Source: an uncultured Planctomycetaceae bacterium
GTDB lineage: Bacteria > Planctomycetota > Planctomycetia > Planctomycetales > Planctomycetaceae
Reading direction: 5' to 3'
Length of the DNA: 60,629 nucleotides
NCBI GenBank assembly: GCA_903858815.1
Contig: CAIOKE010000169.1
Location: 1-60,629 of the forward strand
The translations under genes and the position numbers were made by a program. The notes under the pieces were generated by a model that did not search any database, was not told the origin of the DNA, and saw only the letters and a list, made by a program, of their open reading frames with translations. Below are positions 27,803 to 36,273 of this stretch, in pieces (within the stretch, counting starts at the first letter, position 1; the number at the start of each line of letters is the position of its first letter).

Positions 27803-27975
27803 TCCGACACTCCCTCATGCCTGCCGCAGCATCCGCTCAGGAACGACATTCACGCAGTCACAGTGGCCCGGACAATGTGCTGGCCCCGGACCAGCCTGCC
27901 TTTCGATCCCGCCACCGTTCACCGGCCCGAACTTTTCAGACTGAGTATTCTGCAGCACACATGGCCCAGTCGTCT

Positions 27976-30489
27976 TCAGTTGCGATATTCCCGATGACAT
28001 TCCGCGCAGGTTTTTTCCAGATTTGTCAACAGCTGTGATGCTGCGTCGCGGCGGTCCTGCTTCAGCGATTCAGCCAGGGCTGCGGCCTGATGCTCCGACT
28101 GCTGCAGCAGAGTGCGAAAGCGGGCGTCATAGTCTACGGCAGCCAGTCGCTGACTTTCCCGCAGCTCTTCTGTGACCAACACAGCAGCCTGAACAGCCCC
28201 TGCCGTGCCATTTCCGCCGGCGGTCTTCCAATCATTTTTCCGAGTCACCCTGATGGCGTCGAAATGTCGATCGAGACGTGCCATAGCAGCGGCGAGCGAC
28301 GCTGTTCCGGCGCTGGCTCGCAGCTCGGGCAGAACCGCATCAGCTGCGGGACGCTGCCATGCAGCGACATCGCGCCACAAGCCGGCATAGTCGGGGCTGG
28401 TTCCGGCGAGAGCCAGCAGACCACCAGCCTGTTCGGCAGTCATTGCCCCGGTCGCCATACAGGCAACAGCAGCGGCTGCTGGTCCGCGATGTCGACCATG
28501 ATGGCAGTGCACATACATCTTGCCCTCGGCTTCCCGAGCGGCCCGGGCCAGTGCCAGCCCTGCGGCCGAATCAATGCCGTCATAACCAATGGGAATATGC
28601 ACGTATCGCAGTCCGAAGGCAGCCGCCTGAGCCACATCCGGCTCTGCTCCATCCACGCTGACAATCATTTTCACGCCCAGCGCCTGCAGACTGCGGAACG
28701 CCGGCTCGCCCTCGGGCTCACTGCCACTGTAGACACCCTGCGAAACCTGCAGCAGGTTGTGAATTCCCGGAGGATCAGCGAGCCGAGCGATGGGTGTGCC
28801 GGCCGCAGCGGCAATCGCTTCGGGCTTCGTCAGATTCAGCATGTGCCCATGGTCGGCCGTGACAATCAACAGTGATTCATTCCAGTTGCTGTGCTGTTCG
28901 ACCCAGTCCGTAATGACTTTGACCGCGGCATCACCGCTGTTCACAGCACCGATGGAATTATCGAGGTTATCATCGTGATTGGCCCAGTCGACGTCACCAG
29001 GTTCCACCATCAGCCAGAAGCGTCCTTTTTCCCGGCTTAGAACCTGAATGGCGGCGGTGGTCATTTCAGCCAGCGTCGGATTCTCCTGCAGATCTGCGGC
29101 AGCATATGTTTCGGCCTTCTTACCAACACCTGGTGACGGAACGTAGTCACCATCGGCGGTGGCAAACGGCAGATGTCCGTTGTTGCTGCCCTGACCGAAA
29201 AATCCCAGCAGGCGAGTTTTACCGGCAGCGGCCGAGCGCGCGGCGGCATTCAGGACATCCGTCCCATCAGCTCCCGCGGTGCGCACGGCAGTTGAGTAAC
29301 GACCACCCGATCGGACATCTGCCGCCTGCAGATCCTGCTCTGTCAGATAGACATTGCCGGCGACAAAGTTCTGCCCCTGCTTTTTGACTCCATCAGCCTG
29401 TTTGGCTGTCGTACCAAAGCCACCTCCGATAATGACATCCAGTCCTGGCAATGGCTGCTGCGGATGTGCGATGGATGGCAGACCAAGCAGATCGCGGGTC
29501 AGGTCCTGATAGTCATCACGAGCAACATTATGTGCATATGCGGCGGCGGGAGTGGCATGACTGATGGGCACCGACGAGACGGCCCCGACCAGCCAGCCCT
29601 GTTCCTGCAGCTGGTGTGCGATGGTCGCAACAGGCTGCCCACCGGCATCGACATTGATGGCACCATTAAAGGTCTTGATGCCGGCCGTCATGCTGCTGGC
29701 GGACGAAGACGAGTCGGTGTAGGCGTGACGCGGGCCGTCAGTGCGACCTTTGCCAATCAGGTAACCCGGATCCGGTGGAGTGTCCCACGGGGAATTGCCA
29801 GCAGCCTCGGCGGCATATCCGCCTTGCATCTTACCGCCAGGGTTCTGCACCTTCTGCAGATCCACATCAACATCGGTGCCCTCATTGTGAGGGCTGGTCA
29901 CCATAAAGCCGAACTGAGACGTGCCGGCGGCATCATAGCGTTGAAAGTGCGTCCCATCTCCGCGCCCCTCGCGATAGGTCACTGCTTTGCGATTCCAGAG
30001 TGCTGCAGCATAGGTGGTCTGCCAATCCATCCCGTCAAAGACCACCAGAAAAATATGTTTCTTCCCCGCAGCGGCAGCGGCCTTCTGAATATCAAACAGA
30101 TTGGTCTGATCCATCCAGACAGCCTGCGGATTGACGGTTTGCTCGGGCAGGTAACCGTAGATCTTCTGCAATGCCGCGGCCGAACGGTAGGGACTGCGAT
30201 CCCCGAACCACGTCTGCAGATCCACGCCCTCGCCGGCCCCCTTTGTTCCATAGGTGTAGACGGGAATCAGTCGATTGGAATGGGATGTCCAGCCTGTGTA
30301 GCGGGCGGGATCAGTACCCCAGTGGCCGAAGTCAGCCGCGCCGGCTTCGATGGCAGCGGCCTGCATTTCCGCGATGGAGGGTGGACTTGCGGGTTTGGCA
30401 GGCGGTTCCTGAAAAGCGCGCAGGCTGGACAGTCGGGAAAGGATGACCAGCAGCGAGACGGCTGCAGTGAAATACGGAGACTTTTTCAT
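27976..30489 (-). CDS. alkaline phosphatase - tyrosine phosphatase - cytochrome c-like triple fusion
   Basis: An 837 aa exported protein (ATG 30489, signal MKKSPYFTAAVSLLVILSRL). Residues about 45-575 are a PhoA-type alkaline phosphatase: FDGMD (about 151-155), nucleophile region TDSSSSASSMTAG (258-270), EPGDVDWANHD (496-506) and TADHGHM (544-550). The chain then passes into a dual-specificity/tyrosine phosphatase-like domain at about 575-700, starting GIHNLLQVSQGVYSGSEPEG and containing the CX5R loop HCHHGRHR (661-668). The last 130 residues are helical and end with the heme-c attachment motif CAECH (828-832), as in cytochrome c'-like proteins. The alkaline phosphatase part stops about 30 residues after TADHGH, so the usual C-terminal His ligand region seems missing unless H577 supplies it. 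Confidence 0.85.
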   Translation of the reverse strand: MKKSPYFTAAVSLLVILSRLSSLRAFQEPPAKPASPPSIAEMQAAAIEAGAADFGHWGTDPARYTGWTSHSNRLIPVYTYGTKGAGEGVDLQTWFGDRSPYRSAAALQKIYGYLPEQTVNPQAVWMDQTNLFDIQKAAAAAGKKHIFLVVFDGMDWQTTYAAALWNRKAVTYREGRGDGTHFQRYDAAGTSQFGFMVTSPHNEGTDVDVDLQKVQNPGGKMQGGYAAEAAGNSPWDTPPDPGYLIGKGRTDGPRHAYTDSSSSASSMTAGIKTFNGAINVDAGGQPVATIAHQLQEQGWLVGAVSSVPISHATPAAAYAHNVARDDYQDLTRDLLGLPSIAHPQQPLPGLDVIIGGGFGTTAKQADGVKKQGQNFVAGNVYLTEQDLQAADVRSGGRYSTAVRTAGADGTDVLNAAARSAAAGKTRLLGFFGQGSNNGHLPFATADGDYVPSPGVGKKAETYAAADLQENPTLAEMTTAAIQVLSREKGRFWLMVEPGDVDWANHDDNLDNSIGAVNSGDAAVKVITDWVEQHSNWNESLLIVTADHGHMLNLTKPEAIAAAAGTPIARLADPPGIHNLLQVSQGVYSGSEPEGEPAFRSLQALGVKMIVSVDGAEPDVAQAAAFGLRYVHIPIGYDGIDSAAGLALARAAREAEGKMYVHCHHGRHRGPAAAAVACMATGAMTAEQAGGLLALAGTSPDYAGLWRDVAAWQRPAADAVLPELRASAGTASLAAAMARLDRHFDAIRVTRKNDWKTAGGNGTAGAVQAAVLVTEELRESQRLAAVDYDARFRTLLQQSEHQAAALAESLKQDRRDAASQLLTNLEKTCAECHREYRN

Positions 30490-30558
30490 TGGATCAGGAA
30501 TTCCGAACGAAGCGAATGACGGTCGGTGATTTGCTGCCGGAAAGATTCGCAGAAAAGA

Positions 30559-30583
30559 AGTGCGATGGCAAATCCATCGCACT
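30559..30583. promoter_or_regulatory. perfect inverted repeat in the divergent phosphatase/dnaE region
   Basis: AGTGCGATGG-CAAAT-CCATCGCACT is a perfect 10 bp stem, flanked by GAAAAGA on the left and GTTTTC on the right so that the pairing nearly extends by five more bases. It lies 70 bases upstream of the phosphatase start and 112 upstream of dnaE. It could be an operator or an attenuator; the side T-runs also make it terminator-like on both strands. Confidence 0.5.
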
Positions 30584-30694
30584 GTTTTCCTTCGTATTCA
30601 GGGATGGCCAGACTGTCGAACCGGGCCAGGATCTGCTATGCTGCCCAGCCGTTGCACTGCGCAACGGAAAACTCTGCTCACGGGATTCAGATTC

Positions 30695-33600
30695 ATGGCG
30701 GACCCTGTCCCTGCGCCGGCGGCGCCTGTTGCTTCTGCGCGGCCTTTTGTGCATCTGCATTGTCACACGCACTACAGCCTGCTGGACGGCGTCAACCGCA
30801 TTCCAGACCTTGTCTCGCACGTGAAGTCCCACGGCATGAATGCTGTGGCTATCACTGACCACGGCAATCTGTACGGTGCCATCGAATTCTACAATGCGTG
30901 CAAGGCGGGCGGCATCAAACCGATCGTCGGCTACGAAGCCTACGTTGCTCCGGGGGTCCGCACCGATCGCAGTGCCACTCGACAGAAGGAAGCTGCTACT
31001 CATCTGACCCTGCTGGCCATGAATCGTCGCGGCTTCGACAATCTGATCCGCATGTCGTCGTCAGCTTATCTGGAAGGCTTTTACTACAAGCCAAGAATTG
31101 ACCGCGCGCTGCTGGAAGAATGCAATGAAGGCATTATCTGTCTGTCGGGCTGCGCATCATCCGAGCTGTCTCGGCTGCTGCTGGCAGACAACCAGGATGA
31201 AGCAAAACGGCTGGTTGAGTGGTATGTGCGAGTGTTTGGTGATCGCTTCTATCTGGAGATCCAGAATTCAGGATTTGAGATTCAGCGACAGTGCAAGGAA
31301 ATGACGGTCGATCTTGCGGCCCGCATGGGGCTGCCTCTGGTAGCCACCAACGACGCCCACTACCTGACTCAGGCTGACGCCAAAGTTCAGGACGTGATGC
31401 TCTGTGTGAATACCCGCACAACCGTTGATGACGAAAAACGGATGAAGATGGAGCATGACGGCCTGCATGTCTGCCCGCCGGAAGAAATGTATTCCCGCTT
31501 CACTGGCCTTGAAGATGCCGTCAAACGGTCTCAGGAGATTGCCGATCGCATTGATATGCAGCTGGGGGAACGCAAGCTGTATCCGGTCTATCGCCCCCCG
31601 GAAGGTCGCACGGACATTCAGTACCTGCGGGATCTCTGCAAGGAACGCATGTACGAGCGTTACGGAGACGAACTGACGGAATCGCACTGGAAACGACTGG
31701 ACTATGAACTCAGTGTGATCGAGTCGAAGGGCTATGCCAGTTACTTCCTGATTGTCTGGGACTTCGTCGAATTTGCCCGGCGAAATGGCATTCCCTGCGG
31801 AGCCAGAGGTTCAGCCTGTGGTGCAATTGTCGCCTATCTGCTGAGACTGGGTGATGTTTGTCCGCTGAAGTACGATCTGCTGTTCGAACGATTCCTCGAC
31901 CCCAGTCGAACTGAGCCTCCTGATATCGATATTGACTTCTGTCGTGATCGACGACAGATGGTGATTGACTACACCAAGCAGAAGTACGGCGAGCGCAATG
32001 TTGCGCAGATCGGCACGTATGGCACATTGAAGGCCAAGAATGCGATCCGGGACGTCGGGCGGGCCCTGAATGTGCCGTTGCCGCGAGTCAACGAGCTGGC
32101 GGGCATGGTCCCGGACACACTGAATATTCGCCTGAAGGACGCTCTTGAAGAAAGTGCCGACCTGAAGGCCGCGTGGACCAACGACCCGGTGGCTCGCAAG
32201 CTGCTGGATTTCGCCATGGCTGTGGAAGGTCTGGCTCGCAGCGCAGGAACTCATGCAGCCGGTGTGGTGATTGCTGACGTACCGCTGGATACGGTACTGC
32301 CGCTGCAGACGATCACCGGTAAGGAAGACATCATCACGCAGTGGGATGGTCCGACGGTTGAAAAAGTCGGACTGCTGAAGATGGACTTTCTCGGACTGCG
32401 CAACCTCACAATCCTCGATAAGACGGTGCAGAACGTCAAACGTTCGCATCCGGACTTTGACCTTGAGCAGGTGAAGAACAATCTGACAGACGCACGCACG
32501 TTCGCGCTGCTGCAACGTGGTGAAACGAAGGGCGTGTTTCAGCTGGAGTCCGGTGGGATGCGGGACCTGCTGACAAAAATGCGGCCCGACTGCTTCGCCG
32601 ATATCATTGCCACGTCGGCCCTGTACCGACCGGGCCCGCTGGAAGGCGGGATGGTGATGGAATACGTGGACGTCAAGCATGGCCGCAAGCCACCGCGAAA
32701 AGTTCACCCGACCGTCGATGCCGTTCTGGAAGAGACCTACGGAGTGATGGTCTACCAGGAACAGGTGATGCGAATTCTGAACCGCGTCGGCAACATCGAG
32801 CTGAGCAAAGCGTACAAGTGCATCAAGGCGATCAGCAAGAAGCAGGAAAAGGTAATCACCAGCTTCCACTCTGACTACATCTCAGGGGCGGTGAGTAATG
32901 GAATTTCGCAGCAGGTGGCCCAGGAACTGTGGAACCTGATCGTGGCTTTCGCCGGGTACGGCTTCAACAAATCCCATTCCACCGCTTACGGTCTGATTGC
33001 CTATGAAACAGCCTGGCTGAAGGCGCACTATCCCGTGGAATTCATGGCTGCACTGCTCAGCTGTGAAATGGAAAGTACCGAGCGGATCAGCGAGCACGTT
33101 GACGACGCGCGGCGCATGAAAATTGAGATTCTGCCACCTGACGTCAATCGGTCAGAAGTCGACTTCGGGATGGCGGATGGTCGCCTGACGTTCGGTCTGG
33201 GGGCGATCAAGGGTGTGGGCGAGAACGCTGTTCGGGCCATTGTCGAAGAACGACAGAATAAGGGACCGTTCCGTGACATTTTTGAATTGACGGAACGAGT
33301 GGATCCGAAGGTCCTGACAAAGGGTGTGCTGGAAACACTGATCAAAGCGGGAGTCCTGGATTGCCTGCCGGGCACGCGTGCTCAGCAGATGGCTGTCGTG
33401 GAACGTGCCGTACAGGCGGCCACAGCGAGGCAGAAAGACAAGGCCCGTGGGCAGAAAAGCCTGTTCGGCGGTGACGACGACAACGCTGCTGAAGATACCC
33501 CGAATGCTGTGGCCGCACTCCCGGATATCGCGGACTGGAATCACGCGCAAAAGCTGCAGTTCGAAAAGGAAACCATCGGCTTCTATCTGACCTCCCATCC

Positions 33601-34273
33601 ACTGACACAACATGCTCGCCGGGTCGAGAAGTACTCCACGAATCGAAATAACGAGCTGGCGGATATGGAGGATGGTACGCAGGTCGTGATTGGTGGCATG
33701 ATCTCGGCCATCAAACTGGCCACCGCAAAAAAGACCAGTCGCAACGGGCACTCAAAATATGCCAATTTCGATCTGGAAGATCCGACTGGCATCATTCGCT
33801 GCATCGCGTGGCCCGAAGACTACGCTCGATATGAAGAGGTCATTCGAGCAGAGAATGTAGTGATCGTGGCGGGCAAGGTCGACCGGCGTGGTCGCGAACC
33901 CAATGTAGTGGTCAACCGAATCCTGACTCTGGATCAGGCCGATCGTGAATTCACCTCGCAGGTCGCAATTCGGTTTGAAACAGGGATCCATACCGTGGAT
34001 GACATGCAGCGAGTTCGCGGACTGCTGCAGCGGTATCCCGGATCCACAGACGTTGTTCTGCTGGTGGATTCCGGCACGGATGCCCTGAAGGATCAGAGTG
34101 GTACTCCCATTCGCACGAATCGACTGCGGTTTGTACTGACCACGGGGAATGATTGTCGGGTCACCGTGGGCCCCGAGTTTCTGCAGGGACTGACGGATAT
34201 CCTCGGTGACGCGCACTTCGAGCTGAAGGCTCAGAAATCCCGACGTTCGTCCGGGCAGAGCATCGGTCGCTGA
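30695..34273 (+). CDS. dnaE: DNA polymerase III alpha subunit
   Basis: The replicative polymerase subunit. From ATG 30695 it is 1192 aa, normal for DnaE1. In order: PHP domain (FVHLHCHTHYSLLDGVNRIP, KPIVGYEAYVAPG), polymerase core with RGSACGAIVAYLL and the catalytic acidic motif EPPDIDIDFCRDRR (about 406-419), GTYGTLKAKNAIRDVGRALN, the fingers region with SGGMRDLLTKM and YRPGPLEGGM, GYGFNKSHSTAYG, tandem HhH region (FGLGAIKGVGENAVRAI), and a C-terminal OB fold (VVIGGMISAIK, FDLEDPTGIIRCIAWPEDY). The 45 residues upstream in the open frame are rejected because the PHP start follows closely after this ATG. It is divergent from the phosphatase fusion. Confidence 0.95.
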   Translation: MADPVPAPAAPVASARPFVHLHCHTHYSLLDGVNRIPDLVSHVKSHGMNAVAITDHGNLYGAIEFYNACKAGGIKPIVGYEAYVAPGVRTDRSATRQKEAATHLTLLAMNRRGFDNLIRMSSSAYLEGFYYKPRIDRALLEECNEGIICLSGCASSELSRLLLADNQDEAKRLVEWYVRVFGDRFYLEIQNSGFEIQRQCKEMTVDLAARMGLPLVATNDAHYLTQADAKVQDVMLCVNTRTTVDDEKRMKMEHDGLHVCPPEEMYSRFTGLEDAVKRSQEIADRIDMQLGERKLYPVYRPPEGRTDIQYLRDLCKERMYERYGDELTESHWKRLDYELSVIESKGYASYFLIVWDFVEFARRNGIPCGARGSACGAIVAYLLRLGDVCPLKYDLLFERFLDPSRTEPPDIDIDFCRDRRQMVIDYTKQKYGERNVAQIGTYGTLKAKNAIRDVGRALNVPLPRVNELAGMVPDTLNIRLKDALEESADLKAAWTNDPVARKLLDFAMAVEGLARSAGTHAAGVVIADVPLDTVLPLQTITGKEDIITQWDGPTVEKVGLLKMDFLGLRNLTILDKTVQNVKRSHPDFDLEQVKNNLTDARTFALLQRGETKGVFQLESGGMRDLLTKMRPDCFADIIATSALYRPGPLEGGMVMEYVDVKHGRKPPRKVHPTVDAVLEETYGVMVYQEQVMRILNRVGNIELSKAYKCIKAISKKQEKVITSFHSDYISGAVSNGISQQVAQELWNLIVAFAGYGFNKSHSTAYGLIAYETAWLKAHYPVEFMAALLSCEMESTERISEHVDDARRMKIEILPPDVNRSEVDFGMADGRLTFGLGAIKGVGENAVRAIVEERQNKGPFRDIFELTERVDPKVLTKGVLETLIKAGVLDCLPGTRAQQMAVVERAVQAATARQKDKARGQKSLFGGDDDNAAEDTPNAVAALPDIADWNHAQKLQFEKETIGFYLTSHPLTQHARRVEKYSTNRNNELADMEDGTQVVIGGMISAIKLATAKKTSRNGHSKYANFDLEDPTGIIRCIAWPEDYARYEEVIRAENVVIVAGKVDRRGREPNVVVNRILTLDQADREFTSQVAIRFETGIHTVDDMQRVRGLLQRYPGSTDVVLLVDSGTDALKDQSGTPIRTNRLRFVLTTGNDCRVTVGPEFLQGLTDILGDAHFELKAQKSRRSSGQSIGR

Positions 34274-34376
34274 TCAAGTCAAGGGATTTCAGCGCGATCA
34301 ACGGCGTAATTCGGCAGATCCCGCCGGAACTGCACGGCCTCACCCTCCTTACGATTGCTGCAGCCGATACAACCCG

Positions 34377-34412
34377 CATTCTTAACAATTCACATCGGAA
34401 AAACCTTTGACG
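34377..34412 (+). promoter_or_regulatory. shared upstream motif of porin genes, copy 1
   Basis: CATTCTTAACAATT (34377-34390) is identical to 36129-36142 upstream of the second porin. TTTGACG follows at 34406-34412 (15-base gap) and at 36166-36172 in the second copy (23-base gap); in both cases TTGTG lies just after. It is a candidate operator or promoter element shared by the two porin genes. Confidence 0.5.
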
Positions 34413-34435
34413 TTGTGACGATTTTAGCGCCTGCC

Positions 34436-34479
34436 GTTCACAACGAATTCACCAAAGGTTCATCGAATGCTCACCTTCA
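34436..34479 (+). promoter_or_regulatory. four direct repeats spaced by 11 bases at the porin start
   Basis: GTTCACAACGA, ATTCACCAAAG, GTTCATCGAAT and GCTCACCTTCA follow each other without gaps, each with TCA at the same phase. Direct repeats of 11 bases with a GTTCAC-like core are the layout of PhoB/PhoP-type phosphate-response boxes. The array runs across the ATG at 34467, so it may act as a repressor site or be partly coincidental. Confidence 0.35.
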
Positions 34480-36020
34480 GCTCCAGTCGCTGCATTTCCA
34501 GCCCATCTGGTACTCAGGTTCGCAACCGTCTGCTGGCCCTCCTCGCCTGCTGCTCCGCGCAGTGCGGCATCGCGGGATCGTTGCTGGCCGAGGACCCGGG
34601 CAGTCTTCAGTCGCGTCTGGAGGCGATTGAGTCACAGAACGCCCAGTTGCGGCAGGAACTCAGTGAACTGCGTGATCGTGATGAGCTGCTGGCGACTGAG
34701 ATTTCGTCATCGCGAGTTCTGACAGAAGAGCAGAAGGCGGCCGGTGCCGAAGACCCGAAGGCCTTTTCGGCAAAGTGGAACAACGGATTCGAGGCCACAT
34801 CCAAAGACAAACGATTCAAGTATCACGTCGGTGGTCGCGTTCAGTTCGATACGATCTTCCTGTCGGACAGCCCACAGGCCTTTGCGGGAACCGGACCATT
34901 TACTGATCAGGATGCAGTCGGTTTCCGGCGTGCTCGTCTGCGGGCCGACGGGACGATGTATGAAACGATCGACTGGTGTGCTGAATTCGACTTCGTGAAT
35001 TCGGTAAACGACAATCTTCCCAGTCCGCCGACCGAGTCAACTGTCATCGGAGTCCCGGCTCCGACAGACCTGTGGGTGACGTTCCGCGAAGTTCCTGTGG
35101 TCGGAAATGTCCGTGTCGGTGACGTGAAAGAACCGATTGGCTTCGAGCATCTGACCAGCAGCCGCTACCTGGACTTCATGGAACGCTCGTACAATCAGGA
35201 CATTTTTTACGGCGCCTACAACAACGGATTTACTCCCGGGGTCGTGATCTACGACACGTGGGCTGACGAACTGGGCACCTGGTCGACGGGATTCTTCAAG
35301 AACAACACCAATGTGTTTGGCTATGGAGTTGGTGAAGGCGAGTACGCGTGGACCAGTCGGGTAACGGCCCTGTTGTGGTACGAAGATGAGGGGCGTTACC
35401 TGACACATATCGGTGCATCCGGCAGTCTGCGTGATCCCAACAACGGTCAGACTCAATACAGGGCTCGAGGTTCCCTGCGAAACGGACTGGGTGGCGTCAA
35501 TCCAACCCTGGCCACCACGGGCCAGTTTCTGGCCAGCGATGTGGAGTACGCGGGGCTGGAATTCGTGCACCAGATGGATTCGCTGCTGTTTCAGGCGGAA
35601 TATACAGGCACGTGGAATCATGATGCTGTTGGCAACGGAACCACAGCTCCGGCCGCTGCAAACCTTGGTACTGTCTACTTCTATGGATGGTACGCCGAGG
35701 CCCTGTACTTCCTGACGGGCGAGCACCGCGAGTATGAAAAGAAGCAGGGAGTGTTTGGGCGTGTGTCTCCGGATGAAAACTTCGGCGAAGGCGGTGGCAT
35801 GGGCGGACTTCAGCTGGGTGCCCGCTACAACCAGCTGTGTCTGGTGGATTCCGGCCTGAATGGCGGTCGCCTGCAGGACATCACTCTGGGACTGAACTGG
35901 TTCCTCAACCCCAATATGAAGATCCAAACCAACTATACCCACACAATCCGCGATTCGATCGCCACTCCGGACGGCAGCACCTACGATGGGGTGGGTATGA
36001 GACTGGCATGGGATTTCTGA
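34467..36020 (+). CDS. OprO/OprP-like outer-membrane porin 1
   Basis: A 517 aa outer-membrane beta-barrel protein with a signal peptide (about NRLLALLACCSAQCGIAGSL) and a short coiled-coil segment (SLQSRLEAIESQNAQLRQEL) typical of OprO/P porins. Barrel features include RFKYHVGGRVQFDTIFL, FRRARLRADGTMYETIDWCA, VGDVKEPIGFEHLTSSRYL, YFYGWYAEALYFLTGEHREY and a terminal aromatic residue (RLAWDF). OprO/P porins pass phosphate or polyphosphate; the arginine-ladder specificity cannot be read here. The upstream region carries the shared CTTAACAATT motif and 11-base repeats. A strong terminator-like hairpin follows at 36071-36095. Confidence 0.85.
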   Translation: MLTFSSSRCISSPSGTQVRNRLLALLACCSAQCGIAGSLLAEDPGSLQSRLEAIESQNAQLRQELSELRDRDELLATEISSSRVLTEEQKAAGAEDPKAFSAKWNNGFEATSKDKRFKYHVGGRVQFDTIFLSDSPQAFAGTGPFTDQDAVGFRRARLRADGTMYETIDWCAEFDFVNSVNDNLPSPPTESTVIGVPAPTDLWVTFREVPVVGNVRVGDVKEPIGFEHLTSSRYLDFMERSYNQDIFYGAYNNGFTPGVVIYDTWADELGTWSTGFFKNNTNVFGYGVGEGEYAWTSRVTALLWYEDEGRYLTHIGASGSLRDPNNGQTQYRARGSLRNGLGGVNPTLATTGQFLASDVEYAGLEFVHQMDSLLFQAEYTGTWNHDAVGNGTTAPAAANLGTVYFYGWYAEALYFLTGEHREYEKKQGVFGRVSPDENFGEGGGMGGLQLGARYNQLCLVDSGLNGGRLQDITLGLNWFLNPNMKIQTNYTHTIRDSIATPDGSTYDGVGMRLAWDF

Positions 36021-36070
36021 ACAGGAACTCACGCCCGGATCGTCTCTGGTGCAGAAGACTGAACCCTGCG

Positions 36071-36095
36071 AAAACCGGCAGATACTGCCGGTTTT
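36071..36095 (+). terminator. rho-independent terminator after porin 1
   Basis: AAAACCGGCAG-ATA-CTGCCGGTTTT is a perfect 11 bp stem 50 bases after the porin 1 stop codon, ending in TTTT and followed by CTGCGTTTTG. It lies between porin 1 and the motif upstream of porin 2, so the two porins are separate transcription units. Confidence 0.8.
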
Positions 36096-36128
36096 CTGCG
36101 TTTTGTGGCGATGCAACGTACATAAGAC

Positions 36129-36195
36129 CATTCTTAACAATTACGACTGCAACAATCAGGCAGACTTTGACGATTGTGCCAGACAAGTTAACAAT
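36129..36195 (+). promoter_or_regulatory. shared upstream motif of porin genes, copy 2, with possible promoter
   Basis: It contains CATTCTTAACAATT (36129-36142) and TTTGACG (36166-36172) as in copy 1. TTGACG at 36167 followed after 17 bases by AACAAT at 36190 would be an acceptable -35/-10 pair. GTTAACAATTTCTTA at 36187 repeats part of the motif. Confidence 0.45.
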
Positions 36196-36273
36196 TTCTT
36201 ATGCGTTGGCCGCTCGGATGAATCATCGCTTTACGAGCATTCCGCCGGCACCAAACCTGCAGATTGGTGGCAC

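Noticed and set aside
36049-36273. Upstream extension of the porin 2 frame
   Set aside because: It includes the porin 1 terminator hairpin and the shared regulatory motif, so it cannot be the true coding start.
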